Numbered from the stretch's first letter, positions 9,155 through 17,456 are shown. The stretch: DNA of 64,000 nt from Lentibacillus kapialis (GCF_014646635.1 NZ_BMNQ01000006.1:1-64000); one strand, 5' to 3'. Notes: generated by a model not told the origin, from the sequence alone. Numbers and translations: made by a program.

Positions 9155-10021
9155 ATGGATGAGGCGGATAATTTGAAGAAAGGCGAAAAAGGGGCCTGGA
9201 TCAGCATTTTTGCATATGTAATCTTAGCGGTAGCCAAATTGACCGTTGCATCCATTTGGAATTCCGAAGCGTTGCATGCAGATGGATTAAACAATACGAC
9301 AGACGTTGTTGCTTCATTTGCTGTTTTGATTGGGCTCAAAATTTCAAGGAAACCACCTGATGCAGACCATCACTATGGTCATTACAGGGCAGAAACTGTT
9401 GCTTCAATGTTTGCCGCTTTTGTCATTGTAACAGTTGGCATCCAAGTTATGATTGATACATTTGGCCAGCTGTTCGCAGGTGAAACGGACCGGCCCGGCA
9501 TGCTCACAGCGTGGACTGCCCTTGGAGGAGCGGTCGTTATGTTTATCGTATATGGTTACAATATATCTTTAGCAAAAAAAATAGGCAGCCGTTCTCTTAA
9601 TGCCGCCGCTCTGGATAATCGTTCAGATGCTTTTGTCAGTATAGGAGCTTTTGTGGGCATTGTTGGTTCACAATTCGGCCTTTATTGGCTCGATCCGTTG
9701 GCTGGTCTAGTCGTAGGAGCCATCATCTGTAAAACAGCATGGGACATTTTCAGCGATGCAACACATACACTCACGGACGGATTTGATGAAAAACAAATCA
9801 AGAAAATAAAGATGAGCATTGCAAAGGTTCCTGAAGTTAAAAAAGTGGTGGATGTGAAAGGAAGGATTCATGGCAACCAGACATTTATCGAGGTTACCAT
9901 TCTTGTTAACCCTGATTTAAATGTAAAAGAAAGCCATGATATAACAGAAAAGATTGAGACATTTCTCCAGGAAAAACATAATATAACGTATACCCACATT
10001 CATATAGAACCCTACGAGTAA
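9155..10021 (+). CDS. Cation diffusion facilitator (MneS/YeaB-like)
   Basis: This 288-residue protein has six transmembrane segments in the first 205 residues and a cytoplasmic domain ending in THIHIEPYE. HADGLNNTTD in TM2 and DNRSDAF in TM5 supply the metal site. The Asn-rich NNTTD form is that of the Bacillus manganese exporters MneS/YeaB rather than the H-x-x-x-D site of zinc exporters. It probably exports Mn(II) (or Fe/Co) in exchange for protons. GGAGG lies eight bases before the ATG. It stands alone, and I see no MntR-type operator upstream. Confidence 0.82.
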   Translation: MDEADNLKKGEKGAWISIFAYVILAVAKLTVASIWNSEALHADGLNNTTDVVASFAVLIGLKISRKPPDADHHYGHYRAETVASMFAAFVIVTVGIQVMIDTFGQLFAGETDRPGMLTAWTALGGAVVMFIVYGYNISLAKKIGSRSLNAAALDNRSDAFVSIGAFVGIVGSQFGLYWLDPLAGLVVGAIICKTAWDIFSDATHTLTDGFDEKQIKKIKMSIAKVPEVKKVVDVKGRIHGNQTFIEVTILVNPDLNVKESHDITEKIETFLQEKHNITYTHIHIEPYE

Positions 10022-10098
10022 AACCCGGGAACTGCACATCTTGCCGGGCTGTCATAAACTGCCTTAACATGACCGGTGATTCAATGACCTGCAAATAT

Positions 10099-10127
10099 TT
10101 TAAGCCTGTACCCAGACATTTTATAAT
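10099..10127 (+). promoter_or_regulatory. Possible promoter of the small-peptide genes
   Basis: TATAAT at 10122-10127 lies 17 bases after TTTAAG (10099-10104). The -10 is perfect and the -35 is weak. This would give a leader of about 110 nt before the first peptide gene. It is a prediction only. Confidence 0.35.
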
Positions 10128-10242
10128 CACCAATCTGACGGGATTAAAAAGCTGGCACAAAAATATCTTCAAAAAAATTAAGGAAATTGTGATCCAAAAG
10201 CTCATTTATCACGTTAGCTTTATAGAAAGCGAGGTGATTACG

Positions 10243-10335
10243 ATGACTGATGTAACTCAAATCCTGAGCGATATCCTTAATGGCAGTGCCAACGATTCTG
10301 CCAACCTCGATGTGGATGTCAGCGACTTGCTGTAA
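10243..10335 (+). CDS. Acidic small peptide 1 of a three-gene tandem family
   Basis: This 30-residue peptide begins MTDVTQILSDILN and ends NLDVDVSDLL. It has six Asp, no Lys, Arg, His or Cys, and no aromatic residue, so the net charge is about -6. The first 13 residues place Val, Ile and Leu on one helical face (positions 4, 7, 8, 11 and 12). GAGGTG lies six bases before the ATG. No signal peptide or double-glycine leader is present. Two paralogues follow within 300 bp, and the codons differ at many synonymous sites, which points to selection on the peptide. I do not recognise the family. The product may be exported by the ABC pair downstream. Confidence 0.75.
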   Translation: MTDVTQILSDILNGSANDSANLDVDVSDLL

Positions 10336-10398
10336 AACGCTAATCTGAAAACAACACATTTGTTAACAATCAATTAAATGAAGAAGGAGGGTAACATA

Positions 10399-10491
10399 AT
10401 GGTAGACGTAACCCAAATTCTAAGCGACGTCCTTAACGATACAGGTAATCAGACTGGCAACGTTGACTTTGACATAAATGACTTATTGTAA
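10399..10491 (+). CDS. Acidic small peptide 2 of a three-gene tandem family
   Basis: This 30-residue peptide begins MVDVTQILSDVLN and ends NVDFDINDLL, and shares the TQILSD and DLL blocks with its neighbours. The middle is polar and Gly/Asn-rich (DTGNQTG). It has six Asp, no basic residue and no Cys. AAGGAGG is placed eight bases before the ATG, the strongest ribosome site of the three, so translation should be efficient. The gene starts 63 bp after gene 1 and gene 3 starts 51 bp after it, which suggests one transcript. Confidence 0.78.
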   Translation: MVDVTQILSDVLNDTGNQTGNVDFDINDLL

Positions 10492-10542
10492 AAAAAGAAA
10501 ACGAGTTTGCATAACGTAACATCAAATTAGGAGGCGAAAAAT

Positions 10543-10632
10543 ATGGATATCACACAAATTCTAAGCGACATTCTGAATGAAAGTGGAAACGGGTCAGGTA
10601 ATGTCGATCTTGATATCAGCGACCTGCTGTAA
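10543..10632 (+). CDS. Acidic small peptide 3 of a three-gene tandem family
   Basis: This 29-residue peptide begins MDITQILSDILN and ends NVDLDISDLL, with middle ESGNGSG. It has five Asp and one Glu and no basic residue. It lacks one N-terminal residue compared with the others. TTAGGAGGCG precedes the ATG. A hairpin terminator (10673-10710) follows the gene and separates it from the exporter genes. The C-terminal VDLDI motif recalls the FxLD box of class I lantibiotic leaders, but no Ser/Thr/Cys core or modification enzyme is present, so I do not call it a lantibiotic. Confidence 0.78.
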   Translation: MDITQILSDILNESGNGSGNVDLDISDLL

Positions 10633-10672
10633 ACATTTTCTATCAATAACCGTTTCCATAATCGGACAAGCT

Positions 10673-10710
10673 GCCGGGGTGATGTATTCAACCCCGGCTG
10701 TTTCTTGTTT
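10673..10710 (+). terminator. Hairpin between peptide genes and ABC exporter genes
   Basis: GCCGGGGT (10673-10680) pairs perfectly with ACCCCGGC (10691-10698) and is followed by TGTTTCTTGTTT. It would end most peptide transcripts and let only a fraction read into the exporter genes, or it could be a regulated attenuator. Confidence 0.75.
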
Positions 10711-10774
10711 CAGAGGTTGCTCAGGTTGCAATCAGCATACATATCAGACGATTCACAGGTAAGGGTGATGTTTT

Positions 10775-12499
10775 ATGTTCAGACTGTTCCGGATTTTAAA
10801 ATCCTATCGCAAAACGATTGCTGCCATGATGGTGCTTCTATTGTTCCAGTCCTTATCCCAATTATTACTCCCGGTACTGATGGCAAACCTTGTGGATACC
10901 GGAGTGGTTAACTCTGATATTTCCTATATTGTACGTGTTGGTGCTGTTATGCTTTTCGTTGCGGCAATGGGCGTGGTTTTTTCAATTTGGGGTAGTTATT
11001 ATGCCGCAAAAATTGCATCGGGTTTTGGCAGGGATGTGCGTCAAAGAGTTTTTTCCCGTGCTGCACATTTTTCGCTTCAGGAATTTGACAGTCTTGGCAC
11101 TTCTTCCCTCATTACGCGAACGACTAATGATGTCATGCATGTCCAACAGGTGTTGACCATGATATTCCGGACTCTGATCATGGCGCCGATGTTGTTCATT
11201 GGTGCCTTTATCATTGCATTGTGGATAAACCCCGGCCTCTCTATGGTTATTTTCGCGCCGCTCCCAATTATTGCTGCTGCCATTCTGCTTATAGCCCAAA
11301 GAGGCATGCCGCTTTTTGAATCATTAAGGAAAAAAACCGACCGCATGAATCTTGTATTGCGTGAAGGGCTGACAGGTATCCGCGTCATTCGGTCATTTAA
11401 CCGGTCAGAGCATGAGAAGAATCGGTTTGAAAAAGCAAATCATGATTATTCTGAAACGGCAATCAAGGTTAATAGGCTGATGGTTATCTTGACGCCGCTC
11501 ATGATGGTTGTCCTTAACTTCTCAATCATTGCCCTGGTTTGGCTCGGCGCTTTCCGGATTGAAACAGGATCCCTGCAGGTCGGTGATTTAATGGCATTCA
11601 TTCAATATGCGATGCAAATCATGTTTTCTTTCATACTGGCCTCTGTGATGTTTGTTGCCATTCCAAGGGCTTCCGTTTCTGCACGACGAATCAATGAAAT
11701 CATAGATTCCGTACCTGCTGTGGAAAAGGCTGAACAATCTGTTGAAACAGGCGGAATAAAGGGTGAAATCGAGTTCAGAAATGTCACATTCAGCTATCAA
11801 GAATCTGAGATACCAGTGCTGTCCAATATTTCCTTTAAAGCGAAACCCGGGGAGCTTACAGCCATAATCGGCGGAACCGGATCGGGAAAATCAACACTGG
11901 TCGGTCTGCTCCCGCGTTTTCATGACGTTCGCGAAGGCCGTATTCTGGTGCATGGTACAGATATCAGGGATATTTCCCATACGAAGCTGCGCCAGAATAT
12001 TGGATATATCCCACAGCAGCCCCATTTGTTCAAGGGAACGATAGCGGATAATATTCGCTATGGAAGCAGCACAGCAACAGACGAAGAGGTAAAACATGCC
12101 GCCGATACGGCTCAAGCCGGGTTTATTTCTGGTTTGGAGGGTGGTTTTGAAGCAGCAGTTGCTAAACACGGTGCCAATTTTTCCGGGGGACAGCAGCAGC
12201 GGATTGCTATAGCCCGTGCATGTGTCCGAAAGCCAGCTATTTATATCTTTGATGACAGTTTTTCCGCAATTGATTTAAAAACGGCTTCCAGTCTGCGCTC
12301 TGCTCTCCAATCGGAAACGGCCGGTTCGACAGTATTTATGGTCACTCAACGAGCGGAAATTGCAGAAGAGGCCGATCAGATCATTGTTCTGGATAAAGGG
12401 CAAATTGCCGGAATCGGTAAACACCGAAAATTAATGAGAACATGTAACATTTACCAGGAAATTGTGTCTGCACAGTATGCAGAGGAGGACATATCATGA
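10775..12499 (+). CDS. ABC exporter half-transporter, degenerate-site subunit (YfiB/LmrC-like)
   Basis: This 574-residue protein has six transmembrane helices (about 15-300) and a C-terminal nucleotide-binding domain with Walker A GGTGSGKST (about 367-375), signature NFSGGQQQR and Walker B IYIFDDSFSAID. The catalytic Glu after Walker B is Asp and the switch His is Gln (VTQRA). These changes are typical of the first subunit of heterodimeric exporters such as LmrCD, BmrCD and YfiBC. The length fits YfiB. There is no N-terminal C39 peptidase domain, so it would not process a leader. It overlaps the next gene by four bases. The likely cargo is the upstream acidic peptides or a drug. Confidence 0.9.
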   Translation: MFRLFRILKSYRKTIAAMMVLLLFQSLSQLLLPVLMANLVDTGVVNSDISYIVRVGAVMLFVAAMGVVFSIWGSYYAAKIASGFGRDVRQRVFSRAAHFSLQEFDSLGTSSLITRTTNDVMHVQQVLTMIFRTLIMAPMLFIGAFIIALWINPGLSMVIFAPLPIIAAAILLIAQRGMPLFESLRKKTDRMNLVLREGLTGIRVIRSFNRSEHEKNRFEKANHDYSETAIKVNRLMVILTPLMMVVLNFSIIALVWLGAFRIETGSLQVGDLMAFIQYAMQIMFSFILASVMFVAIPRASVSARRINEIIDSVPAVEKAEQSVETGGIKGEIEFRNVTFSYQESEIPVLSNISFKAKPGELTAIIGGTGSGKSTLVGLLPRFHDVREGRILVHGTDIRDISHTKLRQNIGYIPQQPHLFKGTIADNIRYGSSTATDEEVKHAADTAQAGFISGLEGGFEAAVAKHGANFSGGQQQRIAIARACVRKPAIYIFDDSFSAIDLKTASSLRSALQSETAGSTVFMVTQRAEIAEEADQIIVLDKGQIAGIGKHRKLMRTCNIYQEIVSAQYAEEDIS

Positions 12500-14358
12500 G
12501 CCTCAAAGTCACCAAAAAGCTTCTTGCCAAATACCAAAAAGAAAACAGCACCCGCAGTCATTCAACGATGGGTTCACAAGCTTTCGGGCAGACGTTAAAA
12601 CGACTGGCAGGCTATCTGGGTCCCTATAAAACAGGTTTGGTTATTGTAGTGGTTACGGCTGCTGCCAGTACACTGTTTGCTATTCTTGCCCCGGCAATCC
12701 TTGGGCGTGCCATCACAGAATTGTTCCAGGGTGTCAATGGGGAAACGATTGACTTTTCCAAGATATTGAAAATCCTTATCCTGCTTGGTGTATTATATCT
12801 GTTAAGCGGTTTTTTCACTTACATACAGGAGTATATTATGACAGGGATTTCACAGAAAGTTGTTTATGTGCTGCGCAAGGCAATCAACGACAAATTGGCG
12901 CGGCTGCCGATTTGCTATTTTGATGACATGAACCATGGTGATATACTCAGCAGGGCTGTCAATGATCTTGAAAAGGTGAGTAATACACTCCGCCAGAGCC
13001 TTACACAATTCATCACCTCTTCTATTACAATGATCGGCGTTTCAATCATGATGATCGCAATCAGTCCATTGCTGACAATCGCTGCCTTCGTTATACTGCC
13101 GCTCAGTATCCTGATTAGCAAGATGGTTATTGCCAAATCACAAATCTACTTTAAAGGGCAGCAAAAATCACTTGGGGAATTAAACGGCTATGTAGAAGAA
13201 ATGTATGACGGCCATGAAATCGTAAAAGCGTTTGGACAGGAACAGCAAACCATCAGCCACTTTGAAAAGTTAAACAACAAACTGTATAGACACGGCTGGC
13301 GTGCGCAATTTATCTCAAGTATTATTATGCCTGTCATCAGGTTCATCAACAATATCGTCTATGTACTTATATCTGTGCTGGGGAGTATCTTCGTTATTCA
13401 GCGCATATTGAACATTGGTGAGGTGCAGGCTTTTGTGATGTATATCAGACTGTTTTCGCAGCCGATCACGCGAGCAGCGAACATATCAAATATTATTCAA
13501 TCAACTGCTGCAGCAGCCGCGCGCGTATTTGAGATCCTGGATGAGCAAGAGGAAACACCATCGATAATCAATCAGGAATTACAGAACCCTGATGGCCATG
13601 TCAGCTTTGAACATGTTATGTTCGGTTATGATCAAGGGCACCCTATTATGGAAGACGTCAGTTTTGATATCAAACCAGGGCAGACTGCTGCCATTGTAGG
13701 TTCTACCGGTGCAGGCAAAACAACATTGCTGCATTTATTGCTACGTTTTTATGAAGCGAACAGCGGCCGGATTACGATTGACGGGCTGCCTGTTGATGAT
13801 TTTAACCGTAATGAACTGCGCCGTATGTTTGGTCTGGTACTTCAGGACACATGGCTCTTTCATGGCACCATTCGGGAAAACATTGCTTACGGAAGGGAAC
13901 ACGTAACAGAAGAGGAAATCGTATACGCTGCCAAAGCTGCTAATTGCGATCACTTCATCCGAACTTTATCGGATGGCTATGACACCATGTTAAACGAATC
14001 AGTATCCAACATTTCACAGGGACAGAAACAGCTTCTAACCATTGCCCGCGCCATTATTTGCAATCCCTCAATCCTTGTTCTGGATGAAGCAACGAGCAAT
14101 GTCGATGTGCGGACGGAACATTCTATCCAGCATGCCTTAAAGAGGCTGATGAGGGGCAGGACAAGCTTCATCATTGCCCACAGGCTGTCAACGATCCGTA
14201 ATGCCGACACGATTCTCGTCATGGATCAGGGTGAAGTGGTTGAACAGGGAAGTCATGAAACCCTGCTGGAAAGAGGCGGTTTTTATGCTGAATTATATGC
14301 TAGCCAGTCCTCAGACGGTGCAATACACCATAAGAATGCTGGAGGCGCTTTGTCGTAG
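12496..14358 (+). CDS. ABC exporter half-transporter, canonical-ATPase subunit (YfiC/LmrD-like)
   Basis: This 620-residue partner of the preceding protein has an N-terminal cytosolic extension of about 45 residues, six transmembrane helices and an ATPase domain with Walker A GSTGAGKTT (about 402-410), Walker B ILVLDEATSNVD with the catalytic Glu, and the switch His in IIAHRLST. Its signature is ISQGQKQ rather than LSGGQ. Together with the Asp/Gln changes of the partner, this forms one degenerate and one active ATP site, as in characterised heterodimeric exporters. The start ATGA overlaps the upstream stop and AGAGGAGG precedes it. Substrate specificity cannot be read. Confidence 0.9.
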   Translation: MSLKVTKKLLAKYQKENSTRSHSTMGSQAFGQTLKRLAGYLGPYKTGLVIVVVTAAASTLFAILAPAILGRAITELFQGVNGETIDFSKILKILILLGVLYLLSGFFTYIQEYIMTGISQKVVYVLRKAINDKLARLPICYFDDMNHGDILSRAVNDLEKVSNTLRQSLTQFITSSITMIGVSIMMIAISPLLTIAAFVILPLSILISKMVIAKSQIYFKGQQKSLGELNGYVEEMYDGHEIVKAFGQEQQTISHFEKLNNKLYRHGWRAQFISSIIMPVIRFINNIVYVLISVLGSIFVIQRILNIGEVQAFVMYIRLFSQPITRAANISNIIQSTAAAAARVFEILDEQEETPSIINQELQNPDGHVSFEHVMFGYDQGHPIMEDVSFDIKPGQTAAIVGSTGAGKTTLLHLLLRFYEANSGRITIDGLPVDDFNRNELRRMFGLVLQDTWLFHGTIRENIAYGREHVTEEEIVYAAKAANCDHFIRTLSDGYDTMLNESVSNISQGQKQLLTIARAIICNPSILVLDEATSNVDVRTEHSIQHALKRLMRGRTSFIIAHRLSTIRNADTILVMDQGEVVEQGSHETLLERGGFYAELYASQSSDGAIHHKNAGGALS

Positions 14359-14481
14359 CACCGCCGGGTAAGGACGCCATCCGGTTAGTTTACTGAACAT
14401 AAATTGCGTAATAATTCCCCTTTTTGGTTCTTATTCAAATGATTTTTTGTTAATGGAATCGTTCATCGAGTATCTTCCGTA

Positions 14482-14775
14482 TCACATTGTCATTAAGAAC
14501 ACTGTCAAAATCGCTCCTATGACAACTAAAATGACATTCAATCCGAGATACGCCAAAGCCACAGCAACGATTCCGCCAATGACTCCAACCAGCGGCTGAT
14601 CAGGTATGATACTTAGAATGCCGGGAAAAATAAGCGCCCCAAGCGCTGCAAACGGAATAGCATTCAGCCAGCGGTTTATCCAGTCACGGAATTGCAGCTT
14701 ATCCACGATGAATGCCGGCACAACCCTAGGAATCATGGTTACAAGCGCCATACCTATAATAATAATTAAAATCAT
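14482..14775 (-). CDS. azlD: AzlD-type branched-chain amino acid export subunit
   Basis: This 97-residue membrane protein with about four hydrophobic segments includes GMALVTMIPRVVPAF and AIPFAALGALIFPGIL, typical of AzlD (PF05437). It is the small subunit that works with AzlC to export branched-chain amino acids or analogues such as azaleucine. Its ATG overlaps the AzlC stop by four bases, so the two are translationally coupled. Confidence 0.88.
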   Translation of the reverse strand: MILIIIIGMALVTMIPRVVPAFIVDKLQFRDWINRWLNAIPFAALGALIFPGILSIIPDQPLVGVIGGIVAVALAYLGLNVILVVIGAILTVFLMTM

Positions 14776-15500
14776 GACGCATCCTCCTTCAACAAAAACA
14801 CGCCGCTTAATCCTCCCAGAACTGTCCCAAAAACGATTGCCCAGCCTTCACTCATAAATTGACTGCAAATAACGTTAATCAGCATGGCGATAACTGCTAT
14901 AAATCCCGCGCGCCATTCCTTTTTCACTGAAGGGATAAGCAACCCGATAAACATAGCATATAAAGCAATACCCATGCTCTGGCTCAGCTGTTCAGGAATA
15001 ATTTCGCCTAAAATGCCTCCTAAAAAAGATCCCATAATCCATGATAAATATGCTGTTAAAATCAGGGCAGCATAAAAATAAGCGCCTTTTTCTTTTTTCG
15101 CTTCGTTTATATGTAAAGACGACATAGCAAATGTCTCATCCGTCAACCCAAGTGATAAAGGCGCTTTCCACTTCAAGCTAAGATTTCTCAGACGGTTCAT
15201 GAATGATAGACTCATCACAAACTGACGGAAATTAAGAACAAACGTTGCAACGATAATTTCCAACGCCCCGGAACCGACCACAATCATATTCGCCCCCATA
15301 AACTGGCTGGCGCCTGCAAAAACCATAACACTCATTAAGGTTAATTCAGTCAAAGTCATCCCGGCCTGTTTTGCCAGCACACCATACGTAATGGCTATCG
15401 GCAAATAACCGATCATGATCGGGAAACCTACTGTTATACCTTTCCGGATCATATATATTGCCGGGGATCCTTTTTGTTTATTTAACACGTCTGTATCCAC
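14772..15500 (-). CDS. azlC: AzlC-type branched-chain amino acid exporter
   Basis: This 242-residue protein belongs to the AzlC family (PF03591), with GYLPIAITYGVLAKQAGMT, FAGASQFMGANM and TDETFAMSS as recognisable stretches and six to seven transmembrane helices. The start is GTG at 15500, preceded by GGGGGG at a good distance. An R1 repeat (15516-15601) lies in the presumed leader, oriented so that its hairpin and T-tract point toward this gene. No Lrp-type regulator gene is next to it, unlike the B. subtilis azl operon. Confidence 0.88.
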   Translation of the reverse strand: MDTDVLNKQKGSPAIYMIRKGITVGFPIMIGYLPIAITYGVLAKQAGMTLTELTLMSVMVFAGASQFMGANMIVVGSGALEIIVATFVLNFRQFVMSLSFMNRLRNLSLKWKAPLSLGLTDETFAMSSLHINEAKKEKGAYFYAALILTAYLSWIMGSFLGGILGEIIPEQLSQSMGIALYAMFIGLLIPSVKKEWRAGFIAVIAMLINVICSQFMSEGWAIVFGTVLGGLSGVFLLKEDAS

Positions 15501-15515
15501 ACTCGTCCCCCCTAG

Positions 15516-15601
15516 TTAGAAAAACTTGGCATTCGCCTCGTCTTATAGCGAATGCCGAAGCTTTTCTTATAAGGTCAACCATTTTATACTTTCTGACGTT
15601 A
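15516..15601 (+). repeat. R1 repeat, full copy (left of T-box leader)
   Basis: The copy starts TTAGAAAAACTTGGC and ends CTGACGTTA. The right arm GCGAATGCCG is intact, and one base in the left arm differs (TTGGC), leaving a G-U pair. It forms an inverted pair with the copy at 15976-16058. Confidence 0.88.
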
Positions 15602-15662
15602 CAATGAAAATTAGACATATTATAACGCATAACATTACAAAGAAAAAGTAATTCATTTCACA

Positions 15663-15692
15663 TTGACAAATGATCAGCATACCTTGTATAGT
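15663..15692 (+). promoter_or_regulatory. Promoter of the T-box leader
   Basis: TTGACA (15663-15668) and TATAGT (15687-15692) are separated by 18 bases. Transcription should begin near 15699, just ahead of stem I of the T-box. Confidence 0.75.
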
Positions 15693-15698
15693 CAATAG

Positions 15699-15974
15699 TA
15701 ATATTTTAATTGTATAAATAAATCCGTGAATGCGAAGCAGAATCTTTCTGGGCAGCAACCAGAGACGGGGAGTCCGGTGAAATCCCCGGCAGGAAAAATT
15801 CAAATTACACATTCAGACTTAACGGATATTTCTTTGAGTGGATGAGTTTCCGGAATGAAGACAACTGTACCGAATTGTAAAAGTTGCCGACAGTTATTTT
15901 CATACCACGATTCATCAATCAGGGTGGTAACGCGGAGAATAAGCTTCGTCCCTATTTGAGGATGAGGCTTTTTT
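15699..15974 (+). ncRNA. T-box riboswitch, UAC (Tyr) specifier
   Basis: The T-box sequence AGGGTGGTAACGCGG is at 15921-15935. It is followed by a terminator hairpin AAGCTTCGTCC/GGATGAGGCTT and TTTT (15941-15974). Stem I pairs GAATG with CATTC and GAATCTTTCTG with CAGGAAA-ATTC. The internal loop left between them reads AAATTACA on the 3' side, and a specifier placed one base before the lower stem, with the usual A after it, is TAC (15806-15808), a tyrosine codon. Uncharged tRNA-Tyr should therefore stabilise the antiterminator and turn on the downstream NhaC gene. The base pairing was assigned by eye. Confidence 0.88.
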
Positions 15975-15975
15975 A

Positions 15976-16058
15976 TAACGTCAGAAAGTATAAATTATGG
16001 ATGACCTTATAAGCTTCGGCATTCGCTATAAGACGAGGCGAATGCCGAGTTTTTCTAA
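15976..16058 (-). repeat. R1 repeat, full copy (between T-box and nhaC)
   Basis: This is the reverse orientation: TAACGTCAGAAAG to GAGTTTTTCTAA, with a perfect 10-bp stem. It sits inside the nhaC leader after the T-box terminator, so the transcript carries a second hairpin followed by GTTTTTCT only about 20 bases before the ribosome site. Confidence 0.9.
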
Positions 16059-16085
16059 TGTTGATTAAAAAAGGAGGCGTTCGAG

Positions 16086-17456
16086 ATGTTTACAGTGCAG
16101 CCAAAGTACTATCCGTCACTTAGTGAATCGATTTTATTTTTCATATTAACCATTGCCCTCATCAGCTATTTTCTGATTGGACTTGGTACGGACCCACATA
16201 TTCCTATTCTGATTGCGGTACTTCTTACCGTGATGTATGGTCTTATTCGCAAGATATCGTTCAAAGATATTGAAGCGGGAATGATTGACGGTGCCAAATC
16301 AGGTATGGCAGCCATTTTCCTGTTCTTATTAATAGGGGTGTTAATCAGCAGCTGGATGATCAGCGGGACAATCCCCATCCTAATCAGTACCGGCTTTACA
16401 TTTATTGGTGGAGTATGGTTCTATGCGATAGTTTTTGCTGTTACCGCTATTATTGGTGTATCGCTTGGGAGTTCATTGACAACCACGGCAACAATCGGGG
16501 TGGCTTTTATTGGTATGGGGAGTGCCATGGACGCATCGATGGCAATTACGGCAGGAGCAATCGTTTCCGGGGCGTTTTTCGGTGATAAAATGTCGCCGCT
16601 GTCAGATACAACCAATCTGGCTTCCACCATTGTAAAAGTGGATTTATTTGACCATATCAAACATATGAGTCTGACGACAATCCCGGCATTTCTGACCTCA
16701 TTCATACTATTTGCGATCCTGTCACCTAACGAAGCCGTTAGCGTCGGGAACCTTGAATCATACTTAACAAGCCTTGAAGATACTGGTCTGATGTTCTGGA
16801 CCTCGTGGATACCACTCATTATTCTTGTATTGGCAACACTCTTTAGGATTCCGGCTTTCATTTCACTGGCTGTAAGCAGTGTGGTTGCGACACTGCTTGC
16901 CCGGATAACAAGCGGCCTGTCATGGTCCGACATATGGGGAATTTGGTTCAATGGTTACACAGCATCGACCGGTTTTGATCCTGTTGATAATTTGTTAACA
17001 AAAGGCGGCATTAACAGCATGTTATTTACCATTTCGCTTGTTATCCTGGCACTCGGATTCGGCGGGTTGCTATTTGTCACTGGAATCATTCCGGCCATTT
17101 TATCATCATTTCAGGAAAAACTGCGAAAAGTGCGTGTCATTATCGCGTCAACGGCCGCGACAGCACTTGGTGTGAATGTGCTGATTGGTGAACAGTACCT
17201 GTCTGTTATGTTAACAGGCGAAACGTTCAAAGGTGTCTATCAGCAGGCAGGGCTTCCCAACAAAGTTCTTTCCCGAACTCTGGAAGACGCCGGCACCGTC
17301 GTTAATCCACTCGTACCCTGGAGTGTCTGTGGTGTTTTCATCGCTGATGTTCTCGGTGTACCTGTACTGACTTATTTGCCATTTGCCTTCTTCTGTTTAC
17401 TGAGTCCGGTCATAACCATCATTTTTAGCGGCCGCACATTGAAAAGATACACCTGA
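16086..17456 (+). CDS. nhaC: NhaC-family antiporter, probable Tyr-linked transporter
   Basis: This 456-residue protein has about eleven transmembrane helices of the NhaC family (Na+/H+ or Na+/solute antiporter). Typical stretches include DGAKSGMAAIFLFLLIGVLI, SGAFFGDKMSPLSDTTNLA and GTVVNPLVPWSVCG. AAAGGAGG precedes the ATG. Comparative work on T-boxes has proposed that NhaC-type proteins behind Tyr T-boxes (B. subtilis YheL type) take up tyrosine. The UAC specifier upstream supports that role here, but sodium or malate exchange remains possible because the fold is shared. Confidence 0.88.
   Translation: MFTVQPKYYPSLSESILFFILTIALISYFLIGLGTDPHIPILIAVLLTVMYGLIRKISFKDIEAGMIDGAKSGMAAIFLFLLIGVLISSWMISGTIPILISTGFTFIGGVWFYAIVFAVTAIIGVSLGSSLTTTATIGVAFIGMGSAMDASMAITAGAIVSGAFFGDKMSPLSDTTNLASTIVKVDLFDHIKHMSLTTIPAFLTSFILFAILSPNEAVSVGNLESYLTSLEDTGLMFWTSWIPLIILVLATLFRIPAFISLAVSSVVATLLARITSGLSWSDIWGIWFNGYTASTGFDPVDNLLTKGGINSMLFTISLVILALGFGGLLFVTGIIPAILSSFQEKLRKVRVIIASTAATALGVNVLIGEQYLSVMLTGETFKGVYQQAGLPNKVLSRTLEDAGTVVNPLVPWSVCGVFIADVLGVPVLTYLPFAFFCLLSPVITIIFSGRTLKRYT

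Noticed and set aside
10069-10242. In-frame N-terminal extension of peptide 1 (58 extra codons)
   Set aside because: No ribosome site at its start, a perfect -10 box lies inside it, and peptides 2 and 3 have no such extension.
10243-10632. Lantibiotic precursor interpretation
   Set aside because: The VDLDI box resembles FxLD, but there is no Cys, no Ser/Thr core and no LanB/LanC/LanM or leader peptidase gene nearby.
10243-10632. Dockerin or EF-hand-like calcium motif
   Set aside because: Asp spacing in the Gly/Asn loop does not fit the 12-residue loop, and no cohesin-type partner is present.
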